From: Sphingomonas sp. 28-63-12
Lineage (GTDB): Bacteria; Pseudomonadota; Alphaproteobacteria; Sphingomonadales; Sphingomonadaceae
Direction of reading: 5' to 3'
DNA length: 61,610 bases
Assembly (NCBI GenBank): GCA_002281535.1
Contig: NCGD01000015.1
Location: forward strand, 1 to 61,610
Shown here piece after piece: positions 1-7,071 of this stretch. Position 1 is the first letter of the stretch. Each line of letters opens with the position of its first letter. The notes below the pieces were generated by a model. The model searched no databases. It worked only from the letters and a program-made list of their open reading frames with translations, and was not told the DNA's origin. A program made the translations under genes and the position numbers.

Positions 1-272
1 CGGCGTCGCGCCGTGCAAGGGTGCCGTTGCCTGTGCCGCGTTGCGGCTGAGGGAGGCTGCTCGCCTCCGTTCATTTGATGGTGCGGGAACGCCAAGGGCT
101 TTGCCCTCTCGTTCCCAAAGCAGAATAGCCGCCCCCGTGTGGCGGTCGCTGCGCGCCCGCTGGCCCGCGCCAGGGCGGCGATTCAGCTTTCCCTCCCCCT
201 CCCATCCTCGCCGGAAGGCAGAGCCGCATGTCGCAGCCAGTGCGGCATCCTGCCGAGGAAGGAAGGTTTCAG
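1..272. other. Left-edge non-coding stretch
   Basis: I see no convincing gene here. The open frames are rich in arginine and proline, as GC-rich shadow frames are. An interrupted hairpin lies at 85-116, with outer arms GGGAACG/CGTTCCC and inner GGGC/GCCC. It could be a terminator for a gene to the left or a regulatory structure. A purine-rich ribosome-binding site (213-218) precedes an in-frame ATG at 228, an alternative start for the next gene. Confidence 0.4.
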
Positions 273-500
273 ATGACCGATTTGCTCTTGAACTACCGTG
301 CTTGCGGCGCGGAGTGCCGCGACGATTATTTGCGCGAGGTCGCCAACGAGAACGGCTTGCCGCTGGAGTGCGTTCGCAAGATCGCCGACCGGCTTGGTGA
401 GCGCGAGGATTTCGGGGCGTTGATCCTGATTTGCGAAGGGCGCGGCGCGCGGAGCGCCAATCAACCACGGGCCAATCACTCACGCGGGCATGTGCAATGA
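273..500 (+). CDS. Small hypothetical protein
   Basis: A 75-aa protein starting MTDLLLNYRACGAEC, which I cannot assign to a family. It is acidic and soluble, with two early cysteines (about residues 10 and 14) and one near residue 27; no membrane segment or signal peptide is visible. GGAAGG (261-266) sits 6 nt before the ATG at 273. An in-frame ATG at 228 with its own Shine-Dalgarno would add 15 residues. Its stop overlaps the start of the DUF3768 gene (ATGA at 497-500), so the two are probably translationally coupled. Such small genes are typical of the backbone upstream of ParB-like genes on sphingomonad mobile elements; the function is unknown. Confidence 0.6.
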   Translation: MTDLLLNYRACGAECRDDYLREVANENGLPLECVRKIADRLGEREDFGALILICEGRGARSANQPRANHSRGHVQ

Positions 501-889
501 GCGCGACCCTCACCAGCCAGCGCGAGCGCATCGCCCGTTTGAACGATTTGGCACGGCGCGCGATGGGCGTTGCCTGCACCGCCGTTGCGACAGTCGGCTT
601 CCGTTCGCTGCCCGATGCCGATCAATCTTGCGTCCGCGAGTTGATCGAGACGTTCGACGCCTTCGACGAAGACAACGACCCACACGGCGAGCGGGATTTT
701 GGGACAATCTACCAGCTTGTCGATGGTCGCTGGACGACCGAGCGCCCCCGCATTCGGGACGACGAGCGGGAACGGGTGTTCTGGAAACTCGATTATTACG
801 ACCGCCAGATGGAGTTCGCCAGCGACGACGCGGCGAACCCAGCGATCACGCGGCGCGTCCTGACCATCATGCTGTCCGGTGAATATTGA
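497..889 (+). CDS. DUF3768 domain protein
   Basis: A 130-aa protein with the hallmarks of DUF3768: an N-terminal LNDLARR helix, the central TFDAFDEDNDPHGERDFG block, then a WKLDYYDRQMEFASDD segment and a conserved end TRRVLTIMLSGEY. The family is common on alphaproteobacterial plasmids and integrative elements and has no established biochemical role. The start at 497 overlaps the preceding stop (ATGA); a longer frame from 431 only adds translated upstream sequence. It is the second gene of a small rightward group ahead of the ParB-like gene. The family call is firm, the function unknown. Confidence 0.85.
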   Translation: MSATLTSQRERIARLNDLARRAMGVACTAVATVGFRSLPDADQSCVRELIETFDAFDEDNDPHGERDFGTIYQLVDGRWTTERPRIRDDERERVFWKLDYYDRQMEFASDDAANPAITRRVLTIMLSGEY

Positions 890-903
890 GCGGAGGCAGG
901 CCC

Positions 904-1095
904 GTGAAACGCAAAGACCTTGCCAGCGTCACACCGCCCGACCCCGATCAGATCATGATTGCGGGCATTGCGCCCGTCAGCATGGGCGAACGGCTTGGCT
1001 GGCTTGCCGCGCAACCGATGCAGCCCCGCCGTGAACAGCGCCCGCTCGACGTCGGGTTTTGGGACCCGATGCGCGACCAGCTTGAGATGTTCTGA
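904..1095 (+). CDS. Small hypothetical protein
   Basis: A 63-aa protein beginning VKRKDLASVTPPDPDQ and ending MRDQLEMF. I chose the GTG at 904 because GGAGG (892-896) sits about 7 nt upstream; an upstream TTG at 886 overlaps the DUF3768 stop but has no better signal. There is no domain I recognise, and no membrane or export signal. The gene fits in the 33-nt-to-stop spacing of a compact group of accessory genes before the ParB-like gene and may be co-transcribed with them. Its length and the clear start signal support a real gene; no function can be given. Confidence 0.6.
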   Translation: MKRKDLASVTPPDPDQIMIAGIAPVSMGERLGWLAAQPMQPRREQRPLDVGFWDPMRDQLEMF

Positions 1096-1131
1096 CTTGC
1101 CCGTTTCCCACCATTTTCAGGAGTGTTTCCG

Positions 1132-2991
1132 ATGACCCTACAGACCGTCAAACTTTCGCAGCTTCGCTTGTCGCCGCTCAACGTGCGGCGCGTGAAGCCC
1201 AAAGCCATCGACCAGCTCGCCGCCGATATGCTGGCGCACGGCCAGTTGCAGAATCTTGTCGTTTACGCCGAAGGCAATCGTTTCGAGGTTGCCGCCGGAG
1301 GCCGACGCTACCGCGCGTTCAAGCAGCTTGAGAAGGCTAGGGCGATTCCTGCCAGCCATCCGGTCAGTGTGGACGTGCGCGACAAGGCCGAGGCGGTCGA
1401 ACTGTCGTTGGCCGAGAATGTGAGCCGCGAGAATATGCACGTCGCCGATGCGGTAATCGCTTATGGCGATCTCCATCGTGACGGGCAGCAGCCCGAAGAT
1501 ATTGCGGCGCGGTTCGGCGTGGCCCTGTCCTACGTCAAGAAGGTGCTGCGGCTGTCGGCGTTGCACCCCGATGCGCTCGCCTGTCTGGCGCGCGATCAGA
1601 TCGGCATGGAGGCGGCACAGGCATTGACCCTGACCGATGACCACGACCGCCAGCTTGAGGCGTTGAAACGGTTCGGCAACAGCGCCCATCAAATCCGGCG
1701 GATGGTGACCGAGGAAAAGATCGGCACCAGCCATGCCCTGTTTCTGTTCGTTGGGCATGATGCCTACGCCGCAGCGGGCGGGACGATCACTGCCGACCTC
1801 TTTGCCGAGAATGGTGATGGGTATGCCGACGACCCTGAATTGGTCGAGGCGCTGGCCACCGCCAAGTTGGCCGAGATCGAAGCGGGCTATCGTGGGGAAG
1901 GATGGAGCGATGTTCGGGCATCGCTCGAACGACCCGACGACTATTATAACCTTGTCACTGTCCACGCCGAGGGGAAGCGCGAGCCGACCGAAGCCGAACA
2001 GGTCGAGCGCGCCCGTATTCAGGACGCGGCGGAAGCGCGCCTTGCCGAACTGGGCAAGGGCAATCAGTGGGGCGACCGGGTGTTCAACGGGCTGGAGCGT
2101 GAAGCCCGCATCCTCGAAAACCGCCTGTGCATGTTTACCGACGCGCAGAAGGAAGACAGCGCAATCGTGCTGTTCGTTGGCAATGGCGGCGAGATCGAGG
2201 CCAAGGCTATCCGCGCCAAGCGTATTGCCAAAGGCGGCACCGGCGATGCACTCGCCATCAAGCCCGATTATTCGGGGGCGATGATCGAGACGCTATCGAA
2301 GATCAAGACGCTGGCGGTGCAGGAAGCGGTCGCCACCAACCCCGCGCTTGCGCTCGACATCTTGCTCGATTGTCTTGTCGGGCAGGGCATCCACCGCGAA
2401 CCATCCTATTACTCTCCGCTGTCGCTGCGGCTCGAAGGGTTCAACGCCGCCGTTCCTGACGACATGATGACGATGGCCGACATTGCATCGGTCGATGAGA
2501 TCGGCGGCAGTGACTTCGCCGCACTGCCCGAGGTCAATCGGTTCGCAGCTATTCGGGCGATGGACGCCGACGCCAAAGGCCGCCTGTTGGCGTTGCTTGT
2601 CGCGCGCCAGATCAACGGCGGCGAGACGTCCGGCTCACGCCGTGACCGTCGCCACCAGCGGTTCGACCAGATCGCCTTTGCCAGCGGTGTCGATATGGTC
2701 AGCAAGTGGCAAGCGCCGGTCGCTTTTTACGACCGGCTCAAAAAGCCGGTGATCGCCAAGGTCATGACCGAGGTGCTGGGCAAGGCCGCTGCCGACAATT
2801 GCGCGAAGATGAAGAAGGGCGACCTTGCCGCTGCCGCCGCCGAGCGGATGGCAGGGCGGGGATGGCTGCCGCCCGCGCTTGTGATTGCGGAGCCGCCCGT
2901 CGAGGTCGCGCAGGAGCGCGCCGCATTAGACGACGACGATGGCGGCGAGGACGACGAAGCCGCCGAGTTCGAGGAGGAAGAGGCGGCTTGA
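1132..2991 (+). CDS. ParB/Spo0J-like DNA-binding protein
   Basis: A 619-aa protein. Residues about 5-95 form a ParB N-terminal domain (KLSQLRLSPLNVRRV, then GQLQNLVVY, AGGRRYRAF and the ENVSRENMH block corresponding to the CTP-binding ParB box II). A KorB/ParB-type helix-turn-helix follows at about 120-145 (IAARFGVALSYVKKVLRLS). The middle and C-terminal parts are specific to plasmid/ICE versions, and the protein ends in a very acidic tail (DDDDGGEDDEAAEFEEEEAA). It is about twice the length of chromosomal ParB and has no ParA gene beside it, so its role may be regulatory or in element maintenance instead of classical partition. CAGGAG (1119-1123) fixes the ATG at 1132. Confidence 0.88.
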   Translation: MTLQTVKLSQLRLSPLNVRRVKPKAIDQLAADMLAHGQLQNLVVYAEGNRFEVAAGGRRYRAFKQLEKARAIPASHPVSVDVRDKAEAVELSLAENVSRENMHVADAVIAYGDLHRDGQQPEDIAARFGVALSYVKKVLRLSALHPDALACLARDQIGMEAAQALTLTDDHDRQLEALKRFGNSAHQIRRMVTEEKIGTSHALFLFVGHDAYAAAGGTITADLFAENGDGYADDPELVEALATAKLAEIEAGYRGEGWSDVRASLERPDDYYNLVTVHAEGKREPTEAEQVERARIQDAAEARLAELGKGNQWGDRVFNGLEREARILENRLCMFTDAQKEDSAIVLFVGNGGEIEAKAIRAKRIAKGGTGDALAIKPDYSGAMIETLSKIKTLAVQEAVATNPALALDILLDCLVGQGIHREPSYYSPLSLRLEGFNAAVPDDMMTMADIASVDEIGGSDFAALPEVNRFAAIRAMDADAKGRLLALLVARQINGGETSGSRRDRRHQRFDQIAFASGVDMVSKWQAPVAFYDRLKKPVIAKVMTEVLGKAAADNCAKMKKGDLAAAAAERMAGRGWLPPALVIAEPPVEVAQERAALDDDDGGEDDEAAEFEEEEAA

Positions 2992-2998
2992 TGATCGA

Positions 2999-3032
2999 GA
3001 GGGCGGGCCAAGCGGCCCGCCCTCATTTTCTT
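2999..3032 (+). terminator. Probable intrinsic terminator after the ParB-like gene
   Basis: A perfect 11-bp stem (GAGGGCGGGCC at 2999-3009, loop AAGC, complementary arm at 3014-3024) is followed by ATTTTCTTGTT. It begins 7 nt after the ParB-like stop codon. The stem and T-rich tail fit Rho-independent termination. Confidence 0.75.
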
Positions 3033-3113
3033 GTTACCGAATTTGCCTGTTCAAGTGTTCGCGCGGCCCGTTCCTGCTGGACGGGCAAAGGCCGGACGTT
3101 CCGACCGTCCTAA

Positions 3114-3148
3114 AATCGGCACGACAGCTTATAGCTGCCGTGCCGATT
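3114..3148. repeat. Inverted repeat upstream of DUF1289 gene
   Basis: Arms of 15 nt (AATCGGCACGACAGC at 3114-3128 and its complement at 3134-3148) with one mismatch around the loop TTATA. There is no T-run, so an operator, a protein-binding site or an mRNA leader structure is more likely than a terminator. The next start codon is about 40 nt downstream. Confidence 0.5.
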
Positions 3149-3189
3149 GCGCGCGAAGGATAGCGAGGGAGCCGCTTCGCGATTAGGGG

Positions 3190-3393
3190 ATGGGCATGAT
3201 CGACCGTCCTCAATCGCCCTGCGTTGCGGACTGCGCGCTCGATGCGCGCGCAGGGCTTTGCACAGGCTGCGGTCGCACCCTCGCCGAGATCGGCGAATGG
3301 GGCGGGGCGACTGCCGAACGGCAGTGCGCGATTTTGGCAAAGTTGCCGGAGCGGATGGCGCAGCTTGCCGCTGGTCAGCCGGTCAGGCTGTGA
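3190..3393 (+). CDS. DUF1289 small cysteine protein
   Basis: A 67-aa protein with the DUF1289 signature: IDRPQSPCVADCALDARAGL, then CTGCGRTLAEIGEW. The four cysteines of C-x3-C...C-x2-C are all present and suit a metal or Fe-S site. The family is widespread in proteobacteria and usually annotated as a putative Fe-S protein; no precise role is established. A second in-frame ATG at 3196 would remove two residues. It stands alone between the ParB-like gene and ssb, preceded by a long inverted repeat. Confidence 0.8.
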   Translation: MGMIDRPQSPCVADCALDARAGLCTGCGRTLAEIGEWGGATAERQCAILAKLPERMAQLAAGQPVRL

Positions 3394-3867
3394 TCGACAT
3401 GCCGCCCTTGTCGGGATCATGTCTGACTAGAAGCAATCGCCGTTCATGATGATGCCGCTGCCGTGGTTGGTCGCGGATCGCCGTGATGGGTTGAAGGTCG
3501 CGGCGTAGCGCGCCGAGCGTGCTTTCTTGTGGGCGGAGAACTGTTCGGGTGAATGCGGCCTGGTCGTGCTGTAGTTGGCGGGTGAGCTGGCACCGGCTGT
3601 GACATTTCAGACCTCGGTGTCGATACGGCGAGAACCAATCGTGCGAGTTGTCGGCAGCGTCTCTTGTCCGGGCTTGGCAAGGCGATTTCCTTGTTTGCCG
3701 GTTTCGTGGCCGCGTGCGTCGCCTAATACGATCAAGCAAAAAACCGGTCTGCGACCTACGGTTTCCACTGCGTGGAGCCTCCGTTTTTTGGCTGGATCGC
3801 GGCTCCTTCGCGGCCCCGTTGAAGACCGTCAGCAAATCACCCTGCAATCCAGGACGGAGTAAGAGCC
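3394..3867. other. Gap without a convincing gene
   Basis: Both strands have open frames, but their proteins are arginine- and serine-rich and resemble no family I know. A reverse frame at 3383-3847 was considered and not accepted. The only structure of note is the terminator-like hairpin at 3758-3789. The stretch probably holds the ssb promoter and leader. Confidence 0.4.
3758..3789 (+). terminator. Terminator-like hairpin upstream of ssb
   Basis: The arms ACGG/CCGT and TTCCAC/GTGGA, with a small asymmetric bulge and the loop TGC, are followed by a run of six T (3784-3789). Because it lies about 80 nt before ssb and not straight after a gene, it could terminate a leader transcript (attenuation) or an unrecognised transcript. 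Confidence 0.35.
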
Positions 3868-4203
3868 ATGCAGAACATCGCAGAATTTCGGATCATCGGC
3901 CGCATCGGCAAGATCGAGGTCAAGGAGAAGGTCACTTATCTTTCGGTGGCCTCGAACTACAACCGCAAGGATGGCGACGACTGGAAGACCGATGCCCACT
4001 GGAACAGTGTCACGCTGTTCGACAAGCTCGCCAAGCGTCTGACCGCCAGCAAGGGCGACCTTGTTCACATCACCGGTCGCGTCCGCCAGAACCAATATGA
4101 GGCAGGCGGCAGCACCCACTACGGCGTCGATCTGATCGCCGACGGCATCGCCATCCTCGCCAAGAAGGACGGCGGCCCTGCCGATGACGAAAAGCAGGAC
4201 TGA
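3868..4203 (+). CDS. ssb: Single-stranded DNA-binding protein (short, OB-fold)
   Basis: A 111-aa OB-fold protein. AEFRIIGRIGKIEVKEKVTYLSVASNY matches the first strands of bacterial SSBs, followed by WNSVTLFDKLAKRL and GDLVHITGRVRQNQYE, the typical beta-hairpin segment. It should coat single-stranded DNA during conjugative transfer or replication of the element. It is shorter than chromosomal SSB (about 150-180 aa) and lacks the Gln/Gly-rich linker and the DDDIPF-type tip; it ends in DDEKQD, still acidic. It stands alone with a strong hairpin right after its stop, upstream of the mobilisation genes. Confidence 0.85.
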   Translation: MQNIAEFRIIGRIGKIEVKEKVTYLSVASNYNRKDGDDWKTDAHWNSVTLFDKLAKRLTASKGDLVHITGRVRQNQYEAGGSTHYGVDLIADGIAILAKKDGGPADDEKQD

Positions 4204-4209
4204 CCACCC

Positions 4210-4240
4210 AGCGGGGCGGCGATAAGCCGCCCCGCTTCTT
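4210..4240 (+). terminator. Probable terminator after ssb
   Basis: A perfect 11-bp stem (AGCGGGGCGGC, 4210-4220; loop GATAA; complement 4226-4236) is followed by TCTT. It starts 7 nt after the ssb stop. The T-tail is weak, but the stem is very stable. Confidence 0.65.
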
Positions 4241-4646
4241 CACCGTGTCCGATGCTGCCGATCAGGCACAGGCGACGCGCGGCACCAACGGGATTGGTGT
4301 CGCGCGCCGCCTTCCTTTTTTGATGGTTGATGTCGGGAAAAAGAGGACCGGTCGCTTGGTCGGTCTGGCGGGATAGTGCGCCAATGCGGCTCGCCCTGGC
4401 AGTCGTATTCGGGGGATGCCTATACGCTGTGGGCTTCCTCACACGGCCAGCGGCACGGGCCGAGGAATGGGCGCTGGCAGATTGCTAGTGGCGCAATCGC
4501 CGATTTGAACTGCCGAGGATTGGAGCGATGATTGGGCGATTCTGCCTTCTTTAGTTTCTGAATTTGTCGGTTTTTGTCTTGATTGCAGGATATGCCTAGC
4601 GGCGCGTGTTGTCTTACATTGCCCCTGTTTCACGCGGGCATGATTG
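4241..4646. other. Non-coding region, probable oriT
   Basis: There is no supported gene across about 400 nt between the ssb terminator and the mobC-like gene. Base composition becomes more AT-rich towards the right (about 4545-4590: runs such as TCGGTTTTTGTC). A nic-like motif lies at 4585-4593 (annotated separately). A region of this size directly upstream of mobC and relaxase is the usual place for oriT. Confidence 0.45.
4585..4593 (-). promoter_or_regulatory. oriT: Candidate oriT nic motif
   Basis: The plus strand reads GCAGGATAT; the minus strand is ATATCCTGC. This contains YATCCTGY, the nic consensus cut by RP4 TraI and VirD2-type relaxases (ATCCTG|C), and equals the core of Agrobacterium T-DNA borders (GGCAGGATATAT). 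It lies 54 nt before the mobC-like start, as expected for a relaxase that acts in cis. Motif and position are seen; nicking there is inferred. Confidence 0.5.
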
Positions 4647-5201
4647 ATGGCGACAAATTCCCGACCGACCACTGCGATGTTGAGCGTGCGCGTAGATACC
4701 GATGCGCTCGCGGCGTTCGACAGCTTCGCCGTTGGTCGTGGGGGCCGGAGCGCGCTGGTGCGCCAGATGATCGAACGGGCACTGCTAGACAGCGCCGACC
4801 GCCCCCACATCGACCACCCCGAGGGAGCGGCGCGCAATCGTGTTTCGCTGCGGTTTACCGATGTCGAGATTGCCGTGATCGCGCACCGCGCATCACAGCG
4901 TTCGACCGATCGCGCAGGGTGGATCAAGGCATTGGTGCGCCGCCACCTCGCGTTGAAATCGCGGGTCGATGACGGCCTGCTTGCTGAACTCGCACCGATC
5001 AGGATGCAATTGCTCCGCATCGGTCGCAATCTCAATCAGGCAATGAAGGCGGCCAATGCGGCCATGCTCGATACCGGCGACAAGCAGATCGAACCCGAGC
5101 TGCGACGGATCGCCGACATGCGGATGGAAATCTCCGAACAGGTGACAGCCGTTGGCGAGGCCATGCGCGGCGATGCGAGCTACTGGACGGTCGCGGATTG
5201 A
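4647..5201 (+). CDS. MobC-like relaxosome accessory protein
   Basis: A 184-aa protein. The N-terminal half (TAMLSVRVDTDALAAFDSFA, then GGRSALVRQMIERALL) looks like a ribbon-helix-helix DNA-binding module, and a second such segment follows (RVSLRFTDVEIAVIAHRA). The C-terminal half contains LLRIGRNLNQ, the motif of MobC-family mobilisation proteins. It should bind oriT and help the relaxase open the DNA at nic. The ATG at 4647 is preferred over a TTG one codon upstream. Its stop overlaps the relaxase start by one base (TGATG), so the two are coupled. The family call is good; no binding site has been shown. Confidence 0.78.
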   Translation: MATNSRPTTAMLSVRVDTDALAAFDSFAVGRGGRSALVRQMIERALLDSADRPHIDHPEGAARNRVSLRFTDVEIAVIAHRASQRSTDRAGWIKALVRRHLALKSRVDDGLLAELAPIRMQLLRIGRNLNQAMKAANAAMLDTGDKQIEPELRRIADMRMEISEQVTAVGEAMRGDASYWTVAD

Positions 5202-6247
5202 TGGGTCTTGAATCGGCCTTGTGGGAAGCAACCCGTCCAGCATTTCGGGTGCGCTATATCCATGACCCCACTAGCGCGCCGCGCGTGCCGCTCTATGCCA
5301 GCTACGGTGTTGCCACTGGCCCGACAGCGCGGGCCAAGCTGGCGCGGATCGTGCGCAAAGCGCCTGAGGTGGTGGTCAAGGTCACAGGCCGCCAACGGGG
5401 CGGCAGCCATGTCACAGCACATCTCGACTATATCGGGCGCAAGGGTGGCGTTGAGATCGAAACCCGTGACGGCGAGATACTGACCAGTAAGGAAGACATT
5501 GCCGAGCGCGCGGCGGAGTGGAGCGATACGCCCAACTGGCGGTCGCGGCCAACGGTGTCGTCGGTGTCGCTGATCTTCTCGATGCCCGAGGGCACCGACC
5601 CTGATAAGGTTCTGGGGGCCGTCCGCGCGCTTGCGCATGCCGAACTCAGCGACAACCACGATTATGTCCTTGCCCTCCACACGGACACGCCGCGCCCCCA
5701 TGTCCACCTGACGGTGCAGGCCGAGGGGCTGGATCGCACCCGCTTCAATCCCCGTCCGGTTCAGCTCAATCGCTTCCGCGAACGATTCGCTCGCGAACTT
5801 CGGGCGCGGGGCGTGGCCGCCGAAGCAACGCCGAGACGCGCGCGGGGACAAGGGATTGCCGGATCGAGCATGGCTCTGGTTAAACTCCGGGCGCGGCTGC
5901 GAAGCGAAGGGAGCCGCCAGATTACCCATTCCGACCGCCGCACCAACGAACAGGCCATTGCCGTCGCGAGGGGTGAGGATCAATTGCCGCCGTTCATTGC
6001 AGCCGGCACGATCCGTTGGCGAGAGATACGCCGTGCCTATGAACAAACCGCCGCTGCGCTGGACGCCACCGGCCAATCCGACGATCGGGCGCTTGCTAGA
6101 GACGTGCGCGCCTTCATCGACAAGCATCAGGGCATGAATGCCACGCCCGAGGTGTTCGCTGCGCACCATGCACGGAATCTGGCTGCGACCCAGCAAAGGG
6201 CCGGACCGCCAAAACCCGAGCCTCCACCGCGTGAACGCAGACGATGA
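5201..6247 (+). CDS. Relaxase (VirD2/TraI-like mobilisation nuclease)
   Basis: A 348-aa relaxase-domain protein. It has VVVKVTGRQRGGSHVTAHLDYIGRKG in two parts (residues about 60-85) and the three-histidine metal motif in HTDTPRPHVHLTV (about 165-178). Relaxases nick oriT at nic, bind the 5' end through a tyrosine, and pilot the strand through the type IV secretion channel. The length suits a single relaxase domain; no primase or helicase extension follows. Residues 225-270 (RARGQGIAGSSMALVKLRARL) and an arginine/proline-rich tail complete it. It overlaps the mobC-like stop by one base. The coupling protein VirD4 is encoded downstream on the other strand. Confidence 0.88.
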   Translation: MGLESALWEATRPAFRVRYIHDPTSAPRVPLYASYGVATGPTARAKLARIVRKAPEVVVKVTGRQRGGSHVTAHLDYIGRKGGVEIETRDGEILTSKEDIAERAAEWSDTPNWRSRPTVSSVSLIFSMPEGTDPDKVLGAVRALAHAELSDNHDYVLALHTDTPRPHVHLTVQAEGLDRTRFNPRPVQLNRFRERFARELRARGVAAEATPRRARGQGIAGSSMALVKLRARLRSEGSRQITHSDRRTNEQAIAVARGEDQLPPFIAAGTIRWREIRRAYEQTAAALDATGQSDDRALARDVRAFIDKHQGMNATPEVFAAHHARNLAATQQRAGPPKPEPPPRERRR

Positions 6248-6474
6248 GGCTTTCAATCCTTCGGCGTGAAACTGAGCGAATTGGATTCAAATTTCGGCTA
6301 TTGGGACTTTTCACTCGTTCGTTGGCAAACAGTCGAACGGCAAGGTTTGCCAAAAGACGTCGCTCCACCATATCCTCGCCGAGGCTCAGCACAGCGAGGT
6401 TCGGGTGGGTCTTGGCAAGCCCGGCGTAACATTGGCCGTTGCCACTCCGCCATAACCACGGCTATCGAACCGGC

Positions 6475-7071
6475 ATGGCTCCGAGACCGCTTCGGGACAG
6501 TGATGTCAGGCAGGCCGCTTATCGGCGGTTGCTGAAACACGCCCAAGCCTGTCCAGATACCCTGGTCATCGACGAACTCGGCCTCGATCATGGCAGCTGT
6601 CGGATCGATATTGCCGTGATCAACGGCCACATCCGTGGCGTGGAAATCAAGGCAGAAGCCGACACATTGGAGCGCTTGCCGCGGCAGGTGGCCGCCTATG
6701 GCGAGGTCGTCGACAAGGCCTTGTTGATTGTCGATTCCAAACATCTCGCTTCGGCTATGACGATCGTGCCTAACTGGTGGGGAGTTATGGTCGCCGAGCG
6801 CGGTACGACCCAAGGCGTGCGGTTCCGTCGCGTTCGGCCGGAACGAGCTAACAAGGGCATTGATCCGCTTGTGCTGGCGCGTTTGCTTTGGCGCCCAGAG
6901 GTTCAGGCCCTCCTCAGAGACCTTGGCGTTCTCGAACGTGATCTGCGTGCGCCTCGGGAAGAACTCTATCAGCGGCTCGTATCGTTGATGCCTTTGCGGA
7001 AGTTGTCGAGCGCCGTTCGCACCGCGCTCAAGTCCCGGACAACCTGGCGAGATCAGCAACCACTTTCGTGA
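6475..7071 (+). CDS. sce7726-family protein
   Basis: A 198-aa protein recognised as sce7726 family: APRPLRDSDVRQAAYRRLL at the start, then DTLVIDELGLDHGSCRIDIAV and GVEIKAEADTLERLPRQVAAY. The pattern E-x8-RIDIAV...EIKAEADT is like a PD-(D/E)XK nuclease core (acidic residue, D-x-x, then E-x-K), so nuclease-like activity is plausible but unproven. The ATG at 6475 is chosen over an earlier TTG. The gene converges on the Beta-family gene, and the two 3' ends overlap by 44 nt. Members are found beside sce7725/Beta-type genes in genomic islands. The family call is good, the role inferred. Confidence 0.8.
   Translation: MAPRPLRDSDVRQAAYRRLLKHAQACPDTLVIDELGLDHGSCRIDIAVINGHIRGVEIKAEADTLERLPRQVAAYGEVVDKALLIVDSKHLASAMTIVPNWWGVMVAERGTTQGVRFRRVRPERANKGIDPLVLARLLWRPEVQALLRDLGVLERDLRAPREELYQRLVSLMPLRKLSSAVRTALKSRTTWRDQQPLS

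Noticed and set aside
3383-3847. Reverse-strand open frame of about 150 codons between DUF1289 and ssb
   Set aside because: Very rich in Arg, Gln and Ser, no family resemblance, no start signal; looks like a GC-driven shadow.
6248-6474. Possible gene remnant between relaxase and sce7726 gene
   Set aside because: Frames on both strands give no family resemblance; it may be decayed sequence or promoter region, but I cannot support a gene.
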